44,743 nt of DNA from CALFUK01 sp964398295 (GCA_964398295.1 CAYNMW010000008.1:1-44743); one strand, 5' to 3'. Numbered from the stretch's first letter, positions 1 through 9,499 are shown. The notes: a model not told the origin generated them from the letters alone. Made by a program: numbers and translations.

Positions 1-138
1 CCATTAAATGGGATTCCGCTGGATAGCCTTTATAACGCTTTACTTCCTTTGGTTATACAATTTCCTAATAAAATTGTTAAATAGATTTGCAAAGAGTTCC
101 TTTTCTCTTAGCTTGATGTCTAAATAGAAACGATTGAT

Positions 139-885
139 ATGAATTTGAGCAATTTAACTAAATCTAATAATCCAATGCTTAGTGATGCTGCCATCACCAA
201 AGCGACTGCTTCTACGATCACAAGAGCCAATGATGAGCAAATGACGGTATCGGGAGCAGTAACTAAAACGCTCTTGCTCGTATCAATTCTGTTATGTACG
301 ACTCTTTACAGCTATACAAATCCAATGCAGATTTTTATCCCAATAGGAGCATTAGGTGGCGGAGCTATTTATTTTTTAACTAGTTTCAAACCTCATCTCG
401 CCCCTACAACGGCACCAATTTATGCAGCAATCAAAGGTCTCTTTGTTGGAACGGTTTCTATCAGTTATGCTGCCGCTTATGGCGGTATTGTTTTTCAGGC
501 AGTCAGTCTTACGATTGCTACATTAATGGCGATGCTTATTATTTATAAGTCTGGCTTGATTAAAGTGACAGAAAAATTTAGAATGGGAGTAACGATGGCT
601 GTAGGAGCTATCATGATTGTTTATTTAATCAGTTGGGTCGGTCATTTTGTTGGTTTTGAAGTGCCATTTATACATGAAAGCGGACCATTAGGTATCGGAA
701 TCACAGTTGTGATTATTGGTGTAGCGGCATTGAATCTACTTCTCGATTTTGATAATTTTGAGAAAGGGGAACAAAGACAAGTACCAAAATTTATGGAATG
801 GTTTTTTGCGATGGGTCTACTCTTTACACTAGTATGGTTGTATATCGAATTTCTTAGATTACTAGGGAAGTTGCAAAGAGATTAA
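139..885 (+). CDS. BI-1/YccA (Bax inhibitor-1-like) family membrane protein
   Basis: The 248-residue protein is almost entirely hydrophobic after a polar N-terminal stretch of about 40 residues. About seven membrane segments can be seen (roughly 43-60, 66-84, 98-115, 118-138, 150-172, 183-205 and 222-242). The N-terminal pattern (SNNPMLSD, then a polar stretch, then MTVSGAVTKT) and the size fit the bacterial branch of the Bax inhibitor-1/YccA family. Members are inner-membrane proteins linked to calcium leak or to control of membrane proteases such as FtsH; the role here is unknown. It stands alone on the plus strand, 80 bp before another membrane protein gene. Family assignment is by pattern recognition only. 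Confidence 0.8.
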   Translation: MNLSNLTKSNNPMLSDAAITKATASTITRANDEQMTVSGAVTKTLLLVSILLCTTLYSYTNPMQIFIPIGALGGGAIYFLTSFKPHLAPTTAPIYAAIKGLFVGTVSISYAAAYGGIVFQAVSLTIATLMAMLIIYKSGLIKVTEKFRMGVTMAVGAIMIVYLISWVGHFVGFEVPFIHESGPLGIGITVVIIGVAALNLLLDFDNFEKGEQRQVPKFMEWFFAMGLLFTLVWLYIEFLRLLGKLQRD

Positions 886-965
886 TACGCTAATAACCAA
901 CACGGTCATCTAATTAGAGTATTTGATTTGACAAGTGCAATATTTGACGTAAATAGTCGCTACAA

Positions 966-1547
966 ATGACTATCGCACTAGCAGTATATGCCGCATCTTT
1001 AATTCCATTAGTTATCATTCTAAGTTTGTACTTCTTTAGAATTATCCCTTTTTGGATTCTAAAGTTATATGCGATAGGTTTTCTTATTACTGGTTTTGGT
1101 TGGGAGATTTGGTATACCTATGGTTGGGTCGATGGTGATCCTGTTTGGGTGCGTAGATCAGATGAATTAAATACTGCAATACCTTATCAAATAAACTGGA
1201 TACTCAATTCACTTTATGATGCATTTGTATGTGTGTCAGGTGTATTTTGGGTATGGTTGGCGGGAGGTAGGACATTAAGATTATTCAAGGGGATTAATAT
1301 GATCTGCCTCCTAATATTATTTGTGGTTTTTGTTGGCCAGAATATTTATGTGGAACTTGGCATTTATCAGGGACAAATACAAGAGTCTCACGAAATGTCC
1401 TGGGCTCCTTTATCACCTAAATTTTTAGACACAATTACATTTTTCGGACATCGGATGAAATTTAATACACAGATTACCTGGGTGCTTATGGTGCCAATCA
1501 TATATTTTATCATTAAAAGAATTATGCCTAAGCAACAAAAAGTTTGA
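966..1547 (+). CDS. Polytopic membrane protein of unknown function
   Basis: I do not recognise a family for this 193-residue protein. It has about five hydrophobic segments (near 5-25, 30-48, 82-102, 108-130 and 168-187). The first loop, after the second segment, is rich in aromatic residues (WEIWYTYGWVDGDPVWVRR), and a second polar loop lies near residues 135-165. It starts at ATG 966, 80 bp after the BI-1-like gene on the same strand, so the two may be co-transcribed. It ends 3 bp from the stop of the convergent S9 peptidase gene, leaving no room for a separate terminator. No catalytic motif is evident. The ORF is clearly coding, but function is open. Confidence 0.7.
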   Translation: MTIALAVYAASLIPLVIILSLYFFRIIPFWILKLYAIGFLITGFGWEIWYTYGWVDGDPVWVRRSDELNTAIPYQINWILNSLYDAFVCVSGVFWVWLAGGRTLRLFKGINMICLLILFVVFVGQNIYVELGIYQGQIQESHEMSWAPLSPKFLDTITFFGHRMKFNTQITWVLMVPIIYFIIKRIMPKQQKV

Positions 1548-1550
1548 TTA

Positions 1551-4325
1551 CTAATTTCCTACTTTACTATCAGTTTCGTATCCACTTCTTATTCCCTTTT
1601 CTATTGCAGGAATTCCATTTTTCATCCAATCTGGCATTGGAGCATCCATGAGATAATGATCAAAATACTGTTGCATCCTAATATTGAAGTCAAGTCTGTT
1701 TTGCCACTTTAAGGGCCAATGTGGTTCTCCATTGTAATTGAGAAACCATGATGGTTTTTGCAACCGACGAAGAGCCATAAAAAACTCTATCCCCAAATGC
1801 CAAGGCACATGTCCATCTGCATCATTGTGCATAATCAGAACAGGGGTATTTATTTTATCTGCAAAAAATAATGGCGAATTTCTAATATAGGTTTCTGGTG
1901 ATTCCCACAAGGTGACTCCAAGTCTACTTTGAGTCTTTTCATATTGAAATTGTCGACTCCTGCCCGTACCCCATCTGATACCACCATAGGCACTAATCAT
2001 ATTGACAAGAGGTGCTCCTGATTCAGCACAAGCGAATACATCTGTTTTTGTTACCAAATGAGCAACTTGATACCCGCCCCAACTATGACCTTGTACGCCT
2101 ATTCGATCTTTGTCTATAAATCCTTCCGCCAGCAAAGCTGCAATTCCTGATATGACGGCATTGTAACAACTCTCTCCTGGATCTCCAATTGTATAGGTAA
2201 CATCTGGATTGAAAATAATGTATCCTCTATTTACATAAAAACTGTAGTTAATTGTTGATCTACCAGCAGATGGCGGACGGTGCCTGTGCAAACGATCAGA
2301 ACTTCGCTCATAAAAATTGACAAGTAACGGGTATTTCTTTTCTGGATCAAAATCTTGTGGGAGGACTAAGACACCATCCAATGATTGGCCGTCAAAAGCT
2401 GTCCAACTGTACAGTTGATTTGTTCCCCATTTGTACTCATCTTGTTGTGGATTGGCATCCGAAATCTGCTTCGGATTTTCAAAACTTAAGTTGTCATGAA
2501 TGAGGTTTGGGAATGTAGAAAATGACTGCTTCGTATAAATAACGTCATCTGAATTCTCAGCTTTGATAACATTAGTTGTAAAGGAGAAATCATCTTTACC
2601 AATGCTTGTGATCTTGTCAGTGTTGAAGTCATATGTTGCGTAACCGCTCGATTTATCTTTTTCGTCAAATACGTGCAACAAGATTTTATCTTCCAAATTT
2701 ATATGTTCTTCATCTTCATCAAGTTCTATATATCTGTATCTGATTTTGTCTTCCCGACCATTGGTTAAATTTCGTGCAGCTTTGGCGTTATTTGGATCCA
2801 ACAACCATAAATCATAGCGATCGTTCGCGATTAAGAATTCATCATTCTTCGTCCATCCAGCAATACCATAAGATCTTGGATAGGATGGAGCATCATGTAG
2901 TTCATTGTGGAACGTAGTTAATTGTGCATTTCCAATTACCTCAGTTTGATTGGTTTTTACATTATGCGAATGCCAAGAAGAATTTGATAAATCATACCAG
3001 AAAATATGAGCGCCTTCAGGAGATAATTGTGGTCTTCCATGTACGGCAGTAGCAACAACTATTTTTTGTCCGGATTCGATATTTACTTTATAGACATCTC
3101 TTTCTGCATATCCCTGCCAAGTTTCGTGTGTTTTATATGGCAGATCAGTATACAACAGTGCATGACTTGCCTGTTTGTTCTCATCCATTCTAATGTCTGG
3201 AATTTCTTTATCATGAAGTACCTGCATTTTATTTGTCTCGGGTGAATATGCAACTTGATAGGATTTCTTGTTGTCATCCTTTTCATCAAGTTCTTGCTGG
3301 GTATACAACTTTGGTTGTTGATAATGCCAAACTTCAACGTTGACAATTTCCTCTTTGAGCTTAGATGTGTCTTGTTGTAATCGATATGGTGTAATTCCAA
3401 AAAACAGCCTTGATCCATCATCAGAGAATGATGGTTTCTGTTGATTACTTACTGTCCAATTGTCAGGAATATTTTCAGATTTTGAATGTAGAATTTCTTT
3501 CGCTGAAAGACTGTTTGCATTCCAATGATATAGTTGATAGGGGCGATCTATAATATCAGTTGTGTCAGCATCCACTACAAAGGCTGCTTGACTTGCATCT
3601 TTGTTTATAGCTAATTGATACAGTTTTCCAGAGCTTGAGAAGATTGTATCTACTGTTGATCCATCGCGAATAAATACTCCACCAGTTGTCGTCGAATCTG
3701 CTTTTACAGAGTACATAAGTGAGGTCGATTCCTCGGCAAACGCAAAGTCAGTTACTCGTAGCAATGTATCTACAGATTTTTGTTGACTGTCAATATATAT
3801 AATGCGATCTGAAGACTGCTTTCCATCTTTGCTGTTCTCTTTCTTTTTTGGTTTGTCATCATTTCTAATTTTTGCGGCGACTACTGGACCTGCTTTTTCA
3901 GGTATTTTAAATGATGAAATATTAGGGAAAGTAGTTTCTGTATTGCTTGTTAGATCAACTATAACCAGTGTGTCACCTGGCATGTCTTTGTCCTTGGTTT
4001 TCTTTCTTTTTTCCTCTTTGACATGCGCTATAGATGGTTTTCTTAGGAAGTAAACATAGTTACCATCAGAATCAAACATTGCTTCTTCACTTCGTTCATA
4101 TGTGAACTCTTGTTGATTTCTGGTATTATATAAAACTGTATTCTTGTCACCATATCCTGGTTCAAGAGTATACATTACCCAATCTCCATTTTGAGAAATC
4201 TTGGTATCAGTAATTCTGTTCCATTCAGAATATACAGCTTCATCCATTGTTTTGTTTCCTTGACTATACAGTGATAATGAACCAAATAAAAAACTAATAA
4301 TTAGTGTTGCGTGAATGGTTTTCAT
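1551..4325 (-). CDS. S9 family peptidase (prolyl oligopeptidase type), secreted
   Basis: This 924-residue protein begins with a signal peptide (hydrophobic residues 7-20, likely cut after SLYSQ). A long N-terminal region of beta-propeller character follows, then a C-terminal alpha/beta-hydrolase domain. The nucleophile motif GHSWGG lies near residue 747. The likely Asp is in NDADGHVP near 835 and the His in GEPHWP near 867, giving the order Ser-Asp-His expected of family S9. Such enzymes cut peptides, often at proline or as di- or tripeptidyl peptidases, and this one should act in the periplasm or at the surface. A 190-bp gap separates it from cysN upstream on the same strand, so it may be transcribed separately. 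Substrate cannot be read from sequence. Confidence 0.92.
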   Translation of the reverse strand: MKTIHATLIISFLFGSLSLYSQGNKTMDEAVYSEWNRITDTKISQNGDWVMYTLEPGYGDKNTVLYNTRNQQEFTYERSEEAMFDSDGNYVYFLRKPSIAHVKEEKRKKTKDKDMPGDTLVIVDLTSNTETTFPNISSFKIPEKAGPVVAAKIRNDDKPKKKENSKDGKQSSDRIIYIDSQQKSVDTLLRVTDFAFAEESTSLMYSVKADSTTTGGVFIRDGSTVDTIFSSSGKLYQLAINKDASQAAFVVDADTTDIIDRPYQLYHWNANSLSAKEILHSKSENIPDNWTVSNQQKPSFSDDGSRLFFGITPYRLQQDTSKLKEEIVNVEVWHYQQPKLYTQQELDEKDDNKKSYQVAYSPETNKMQVLHDKEIPDIRMDENKQASHALLYTDLPYKTHETWQGYAERDVYKVNIESGQKIVVATAVHGRPQLSPEGAHIFWYDLSNSSWHSHNVKTNQTEVIGNAQLTTFHNELHDAPSYPRSYGIAGWTKNDEFLIANDRYDLWLLDPNNAKAARNLTNGREDKIRYRYIELDEDEEHINLEDKILLHVFDEKDKSSGYATYDFNTDKITSIGKDDFSFTTNVIKAENSDDVIYTKQSFSTFPNLIHDNLSFENPKQISDANPQQDEYKWGTNQLYSWTAFDGQSLDGVLVLPQDFDPEKKYPLLVNFYERSSDRLHRHRPPSAGRSTINYSFYVNRGYIIFNPDVTYTIGDPGESCYNAVISGIAALLAEGFIDKDRIGVQGHSWGGYQVAHLVTKTDVFACAESGAPLVNMISAYGGIRWGTGRSRQFQYEKTQSRLGVTLWESPETYIRNSPLFFADKINTPVLIMHNDADGHVPWHLGIEFFMALRRLQKPSWFLNYNGEPHWPLKWQNRLDFNIRMQQYFDHYLMDAPMPDWMKNGIPAIEKGIRSGYETDSKVGN

Positions 4326-4515
4326 GCTAACTAAATTAACTATTTCTCACAGAAGATGGGATTCACCCATTGCGAAAAGGTGTTACTATGTAGGTGGATA
4401 AATGTGTTGAAACCAATTTTTAGGAAAATGTCACCCCTTTTGAGGTTCCCCATAACCCTGTAGGGGTTTAACTATACTAGCAATGGGTTAAAACTCATTG
4501 CGAAAGGTATGTAGG

Positions 4516-5787
4516 CTAGATTATCATACCCGCACCCACTGTATTATTGGTGCCTTCATCAATGATGATGATGCTGCCTGTGATGCGATTGTTACGATAC
4601 GGATCAGTAAACAAAGGCTTCGTTGTTCTAAGCACAACTCTAGCCATATCGTTCATTCTGATTTCTTTATCTTCTAATTCTCTGTGGAGAGAATTGATAT
4701 CCAATTTATATCGGATCTCTTTCACAATGCATCGAGCATCTTGTGTGGTATGTCTGATGGAATATTTACCATTTTGTTGAAGCGGTTTTGTGTTGTCAAA
4801 CCAACAAATCATCGCCTCTATGTCTTGAGATATTTCTGGTTTGTTATGTTCTCTCACAATCATATCTCCTCGACTTAAATCCATATTGTCCTCAATAAGG
4901 ATGGTAACAGATTCAGGTGGATGTGCTTCATTCTGTTCTCCATCAGGTCCCATGATTTTTGAAATTTTGGTAACAAAACCTGTTGGAAGTAACATCACTT
5001 GATCACCTTTTTTTAGTACGCCGCCTGCAACTCTTCCAGCATATCCTCTATAATCGTGATGTTCGTCTGTATTTGGTCTAATGACAAATTGGACTGGAAA
5101 ACGCACATCGATAAAATTGTGGTCACTTGCGATATGTACATTCTCCAAAAAGTACATTAATGTAGGACCATCATACCATGGTGTTTTCTCAGATCGATTC
5201 ACAACATTATCTCCGAGCAAAGCAGAGATTGGAATAAAATGAATGTCATTCACATCCAGTTTAGCTGCAAATTTTTCAAAATCGTCCTGTATTTTATCAT
5301 AGGTGTCCTGAGCAAATTCGACAAGATCCATTTTATTAATACAAACAACCACATGAGGAATCTGCAGCAAACTAGCGATGATTGCATGTCTTCTTGTCTG
5401 TTCTACAACGCCATGTCTTGCATCGATGAGGATCAAGGCAACGTTTGCTGTTGATGCGCCCGTTACCATATTCCTTGTATATTGAATATGTCCAGGAGTA
5501 TCTGCTATGATGAATTTTCTCTTTGGAGTAGAGAAATAACGATAAGCGACATCAATGGTAATCCCTTGCTCTCGTTCCGCTTTCAAACCATCAGTTAGCA
5601 AGGCAAGATTTACACCTTCTTCTCCCCTTCTTTCCGTCGTTTCTTTTAATTGATCATATTGATCTTGGAATATAGATTTGCTATCATACAACATTCTTCC
5701 AATCAATGTGGATTTTCCGTCATCTACGGATCCTGCCGTTGTAAATCGCAATAATTCTGATTCTTCGTATTTATATACTTTATCCAT
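4516..5787 (-). CDS. cysN: Sulfate adenylyltransferase, GTPase subunit CysN
   Basis: CysN is the regulatory GTPase of ATP sulfurylase, which makes adenosine 5'-phosphosulfate (APS) from ATP and sulfate. The 423-residue protein has the translation-GTPase motifs G1 (GSVDDGKST, residues 19-27), G3 (DTPGH, 96-100) and G4 (NKMD, 151-154), followed by EF-Tu-like beta-barrel domains. It has no fused APS kinase; that activity is in the separate cysC gene upstream. Length fits stand-alone CysN. It follows cysD by 21 bp on the same strand, so the two are one operon. Identification is secure. Confidence 0.96.
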   Translation of the reverse strand: MDKVYKYEESELLRFTTAGSVDDGKSTLIGRMLYDSKSIFQDQYDQLKETTERRGEEGVNLALLTDGLKAEREQGITIDVAYRYFSTPKRKFIIADTPGHIQYTRNMVTGASTANVALILIDARHGVVEQTRRHAIIASLLQIPHVVVCINKMDLVEFAQDTYDKIQDDFEKFAAKLDVNDIHFIPISALLGDNVVNRSEKTPWYDGPTLMYFLENVHIASDHNFIDVRFPVQFVIRPNTDEHHDYRGYAGRVAGGVLKKGDQVMLLPTGFVTKISKIMGPDGEQNEAHPPESVTILIEDNMDLSRGDMIVREHNKPEISQDIEAMICWFDNTKPLQQNGKYSIRHTTQDARCIVKEIRYKLDINSLHRELEDKEIRMNDMARVVLRTTKPLFTDPYRNNRITGSIIIIDEGTNNTVGAGMII

Positions 5788-5808
5788 GTTTGTCTTGATT
5801 GTTGAAGT

Positions 5809-6711
5809 CTAAAAATATCCTTCTTTCTTTCTGTCTTCCATACTGGTTTCACTTCGTTTATCATCAGTACGACCACCTCTTTCCGTCATTCTAGTTGTTG
5901 CAATTTCCTGAATGATGTCGTCTACTGTTTCTGCATCTGAACGCCAAACACCAGTACAAGTCATATCACCAATTGTTCTGCAACGAACCTTTTCTTTAAA
6001 TACAGTCTCTTCTGGTCTTTTAACCAGATATTCATTGTCCGCGAGCAAGACACCATCTCTTTCAATCACATCTCTTTCGTGCGCCATATACAGATGAGGA
6101 AGAGGTACCTTCTCCATAGCAAGGTATTGCCATACATCTAGCTCTGTCCAATTTGATATGGGGAACACTCTAAAATGCTCTCCAAAGTTTTTCTTACCAT
6201 TAAATAAATTCCAAAGTTCTGGGCGTTGATTCTTTGGATCCCACTGTCCAAATTCATCTCTATGAGAGAAGAATCTTTCTTTCGCTCTTGCTTTCTCTTC
6301 ATCTCTTCTACCACCTCCCATAGCGGCATCAAACTTTCCTTTTTCTAACTCATCGAGTAAGGTATAGATTTGTAAACCATTCCTACTTGAATTAAATCCT
6401 GTTTCCTCAGTGACGTGTCCTGCATTGATCGCTTCCTGTACATAACCTACAATTATCTTCAAGCCGTAGTCTTCGACGAGCTTATCTCGGAATTTCAAGG
6501 TTTCAGGAAAGTTGTGTCCTGTATCAACATGTAGCAATGGGAATGGAACCTTTGCTGGCCTAAAAGCCTTCACAGCTAAGTAGGTCATTAGGATGCTATC
6601 CTTACCTCCTGAAAAAAGAATAACAGGTTTTTCAAATTGCGCAGCTACCTCACGCAAGATGTATATGGACTCTGATTCGAGTTCCTTGAGGTGATTAATG
6701 TTATAATCCAT
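5809..6711 (-). CDS. cysD: Sulfate adenylyltransferase, catalytic subunit CysD
   Basis: CysD is the ATP pyrophosphatase-type catalytic subunit that adenylates sulfate together with CysN. The 300-residue protein has the PP-loop SGGKDS (residues 34-39). It also has the conserved GGGRRDEEKARAKER segment near residue 131 and the typical C-terminal RxSE/EDRKKEGYF ending. Length equals that of known CysD proteins (about 300). It lies 70 bp after cysC and 21 bp before cysN, all on the minus strand. No sulfite reductase or APS/PAPS reductase gene is present in the window. Confidence 0.96.
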   Translation of the reverse strand: MDYNINHLKELESESIYILREVAAQFEKPVILFSGGKDSILMTYLAVKAFRPAKVPFPLLHVDTGHNFPETLKFRDKLVEDYGLKIIVGYVQEAINAGHVTEETGFNSSRNGLQIYTLLDELEKGKFDAAMGGGRRDEEKARAKERFFSHRDEFGQWDPKNQRPELWNLFNGKKNFGEHFRVFPISNWTELDVWQYLAMEKVPLPHLYMAHERDVIERDGVLLADNEYLVKRPEETVFKEKVRCRTIGDMTCTGVWRSDAETVDDIIQEIATTRMTERGGRTDDKRSETSMEDRKKEGYF

Positions 6712-6781
6712 CAGCTTTGTTCAAATGAACTGCAAAAGTCATAAAAAAAAAGGAAATAACAGTGTGATAACCGAAAAGTTA

Positions 6782-7372
6782 TCAAATGTACTTTTTGATG
6801 TAGTCTACCGCTTTTTTCACGGATTCTTCTTTGGTTTCAGACTCGGTATCCAAAATTAACTGTACGTCATCTGGTTCATCAAAAGGACTATCTATTCCAG
6901 TAAATCCTTTAATGATACCTGCTCTTGCTTTTTGATACAATCCTTTGACATCTCTCGCTTCGCAAGTTTCTACAGAAGCTTTAACATAAATCAGGTGAAA
7001 ATCTGATTCACCAATGATCGACTTTGCGAAAGCTCTGATTTCATTTGTGGGACTCACAAAGCTATTAAGAGCAACAATTCCCGCTCCGATCATCAGCTTG
7101 CTGACCTCAGAAATTCTCCTAATGTTCTCCTTTCTGTCTTCTAAACTGAAACTCAAATTATTACATATACCCGTTCGGATATTGTCTCCGTCAAGGACTT
7201 GGACTAAATGTCCATCATTAAACAATTCTCTTTCTACTGCTTCAGCTATTGTGCTTTTACCAGACCCTGATAAGCCAGTAAACCAAAAAACGCCTGCTTT
7301 CTGATTCAGAAATAATTCCTTCTCTTTTCTACTTACCAATCGATCAAAAATAGGGTGTATGTGATCAGCCAT
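6782..7372 (-). CDS. cysC: Adenylyl-sulfate (APS) kinase CysC
   Basis: CysC phosphorylates APS to PAPS, the donor used for sulfate reduction or for sulfotransferases. The 196-residue protein has the Walker A motif GLSGSGKST (residues 33-41) and the LDGDNIR motif near 60. The FVSP segment with the family's phospho-acceptor-type serine is near 105, followed by the conserved YQKARAGIIKGFTGID stretch. The full length fits stand-alone APS kinases. It starts 6 bp after the small DUF2061 gene and precedes cysD, giving the order DUF2061-cysC-cysD-cysN. Confidence 0.96.
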   Translation of the reverse strand: MADHIHPIFDRLVSRKEKELFLNQKAGVFWFTGLSGSGKSTIAEAVERELFNDGHLVQVLDGDNIRTGICNNLSFSLEDRKENIRRISEVSKLMIGAGIVALNSFVSPTNEIRAFAKSIIGESDFHLIYVKASVETCEARDVKGLYQKARAGIIKGFTGIDSPFDEPDDVQLILDTESETKEESVKKAVDYIKKYI

Positions 7373-7378
7373 CGTATA

Positions 7379-7630
7379 TTATTTAAATGGATTTAATTTT
7401 CTAACTTTTCCTTTTGGAACAAGAAGCCAAGCTCGCTCATGTAAATAATAGACAACTAACTTTATGAAAAATTCATAGAAGCCTAACTCAAGTGCAAGAC
7501 TAATATCTCCTGTTGTGAAATAGGCAATAGCAATTAATGTACTCGTTGCAATTATCCTCCATGTAAATCCTTTTAACACACTTCTCAAATGTGACTCTGT
7601 ATCTGGCGTAACTGTCTTTGTCATTGTCAT
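7379..7630 (-). CDS. DUF2061 family small membrane protein
   Basis: This 83-residue protein matches the DUF2061 pattern: a short polar N-terminus, then the conserved SVLKGFTWRIIATSTL motif with one membrane segment. A second hydrophobic helix contains YEFFIKLVVYYLHERAW. Proteins of this family occur beside, or fused to, cysteine-biosynthesis and sulfate-activation genes in many bacteria, and the same holds here: it lies 6 bp before cysC and 7 bp after the nucleotide-sugar dehydrogenase gene. The biochemical role is unknown; a part in sulfate supply or in anchoring the activation enzymes is only inference. Confidence 0.85.
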   Translation of the reverse strand: MTMTKTVTPDTESHLRSVLKGFTWRIIATSTLIAIAYFTTGDISLALELGFYEFFIKLVVYYLHERAWLLVPKGKVRKLNPFK

Positions 7631-7637
7631 TTATTTT

Positions 7638-8933
7638 TTATAATCTCCAATATATGATTGAATCTGTTTCTGGGATTTGATACATTCCCTTAAGGTCGAG
7701 CAAAATAGGTTTTTCTGGCATTTTATCCGCTAGGTCATTTATGGAGTATTTCTCATACTCCTGATGATTGACTGCTAATATGATGGCATCACATGCTATT
7801 GTATCTATCTGTTCGATTAGTTGAATGTTATGTAGTTGATTCACTTCCGTTTTTGATGCATGTGGGTCATGAGCAGTGCATTGTATGGAATAGTTTTTTA
7901 ATTCACTGATCAAGTCAAATACTTTCGAATTGCGTATATCGCTTACATTTTCTTTGAATGTCACTCCCATTATCAGGACAGTAGCTTCCTTTAATTGCTT
8001 ATCATTTTTAATAAACAGTTGGACTAATTTTTTTGCAATAAATTCTGGCATAGAATCATTGATACGGCGACCACTTAGGATAACTTGAGGGTCATAGCCC
8101 AACTCTCTTGATTTAAAGAGTAGATAATATGGGTCAACACCAACACAGTGGCCTCCTACCAATCCTGGAGAGAATTTCAGGAAATTCCATTTTGTTCCAG
8201 CCGCTTTCAATACCTGTTTTGTGTCGATATTCATGCGATCGAAAATAATGGACAATTCATTCATCAACGAAATGTTTAAGTCACGTTGGGTATTCTCGAT
8301 AATCTTAGCTGCTTCTGCTACTTTTATGGATTCTGCTTTAAAAATTTCAGCTGTGATAATTGTGCCATATATCTCTGCAATAGTCTCTAGGGATTCGTCA
8401 TCAATACCTGATACAATTTTGAGAATGTTAGTCAAGGTCCTCACCTTATCTCCTGGATTGATCCGTTCAGGTGAGTAACCAATTTTAAAATCCTGGCCAC
8501 AAGTTAAGCCAGATTCTTTTTCCAATATTGGCAAACAATCTTCTTCAGTACACCCGGGATAAACGGTACTTTCAAATACTACATAATCTCCTTTTTTAAG
8601 GATTGAACCGATGGCCTGTGAAGCGCGAAGAAGAGGTTTTAGATTTGGGACCTTTCGTTCGTCAACTGGCGTAGGAACAGCAACTATATGAAATGAGGCT
8701 TCAGCGAGATCTTCAGTTTTGTTCGTAAATAAAACATCTGAATTTGCGAAAGCTGAAGAATCCAACTCTTTTGAAGGATCGCGCCCTTGTTGGAGTTCAC
8801 TTATTCTAGAAGGGTCGATATCATAGGCTATTACAGAAAAATGCTTGCCAAACTCAAGAGCCAATGGCAAACCGACATAACCGAGACCATTTACGGACAG
8901 TTTCGTTTTTTTTTGCGCTAAGCGATTTTTCAT
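7638..8933 (-). CDS. Nucleotide-sugar 6-dehydrogenase (WbpA/TviB-like)
   Basis: The enzyme should oxidise a UDP-HexNAc sugar (UDP-GlcNAc or UDP-GalNAc) at C6 to the uronic acid, using two NAD. The 431-residue protein has the Rossmann motif GLGYVG (residues 16-21) and the catalytic-cysteine motif GGHCVGVDPYYL with Cys263. It also has the C-terminal GVTFKENVSDIRNSK motif of the UDP-glucose/GDP-mannose dehydrogenase superfamily. It looks closer to the WbpA/TviB group than to UDP-glucose dehydrogenases. Its ATG overlaps the stop of the upstream acetyltransferase gene by four bases (ATGA), implying translational coupling. It probably supplies an acidic sugar for surface polysaccharide. Confidence 0.92.
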   Translation of the reverse strand: MKNRLAQKKTKLSVNGLGYVGLPLALEFGKHFSVIAYDIDPSRISELQQGRDPSKELDSSAFANSDVLFTNKTEDLAEASFHIVAVPTPVDERKVPNLKPLLRASQAIGSILKKGDYVVFESTVYPGCTEEDCLPILEKESGLTCGQDFKIGYSPERINPGDKVRTLTNILKIVSGIDDESLETIAEIYGTIITAEIFKAESIKVAEAAKIIENTQRDLNISLMNELSIIFDRMNIDTKQVLKAAGTKWNFLKFSPGLVGGHCVGVDPYYLLFKSRELGYDPQVILSGRRINDSMPEFIAKKLVQLFIKNDKQLKEATVLIMGVTFKENVSDIRNSKVFDLISELKNYSIQCTAHDPHASKTEVNQLHNIQLIEQIDTIACDAIILAVNHQEYEKYSINDLADKMPEKPILLDLKGMYQIPETDSIIYWRL

Positions 8934-9499
8934 TCCACTAATTCAAGCTTTCCATTTTTGAGCTTGTATATATCTCCTGATTCGGGACAAGTGGCAGTTC
9001 CAGCATGATTAAATCTAAGCCTGATTCCACGTTTACTCATCCAGCCAATAGGTTTCGCTGGATTACCGACTACCAATTGATATGGCAATATATCTTTTGT
9101 GACTACAGCACCAGCTCCCACAAAGGAATACATCCCAATTTTTGTACCACAAACGATACAAGCTCCAGCCCCTATTGATGCTCCTTGCTCTATGATTGTG
9201 GCTTCAAATTCTGATTTGCGCTCAACGCCACTTCTTGGGTTGATAACATTGGTAAATGTCATACTAGGACCAAGGAATACATCGTCTTCAATAATGACAC
9301 CTTCATACACATTGATGTTGTTTTGAATTTTGACTCTATTTCCAATGGAAACTCGACTACCGACAAATACATTTTGACCTAGAGTACAACCCGTGCCTAT
9401 GACAGCATTGCCCATTACATGCGAGCCATGCCATATTTTAGTGCCTTCTCCAATTTCTGCACCTTCGTCCAAATGAGCAGATGGATGAATAAATGTCAT
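8930..9499 (-). CDS. WbpD/WlbB-like sugar N-acetyltransferase (left-handed beta-helix)
   Basis: The 189-residue protein is built of hexapeptide repeats ([IV]GxGxx pattern from residue 10 to about 145) typical of left-handed beta-helix acyltransferases. The order of motifs (IHPSAHLDEGAEIGEGTKIW at the start, then NNINVYEGV, FTNVINPRS and VGNPAKPIGW) closely resembles WbpD/WlbB. Those enzymes acetylate the 3-amino group of UDP-2-acetamido-3-amino-2,3-dideoxy-glucuronate. Coupling to a WbpA-like dehydrogenase fits that pathway. However, the matching oxidoreductase (WbpB) and aminotransferase (WbpE) are not next to it, so they must lie elsewhere if the pathway is complete. Confidence 0.9.
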   Translation of the reverse strand: MTFIHPSAHLDEGAEIGEGTKIWHGSHVMGNAVIGTGCTLGQNVFVGSRVSIGNRVKIQNNINVYEGVIIEDDVFLGPSMTFTNVINPRSGVERKSEFEATIIEQGASIGAGACIVCGTKIGMYSFVGAGAVVTKDILPYQLVVGNPAKPIGWMSKRGIRLRFNHAGTATCPESGDIYKLKNGKLELVE

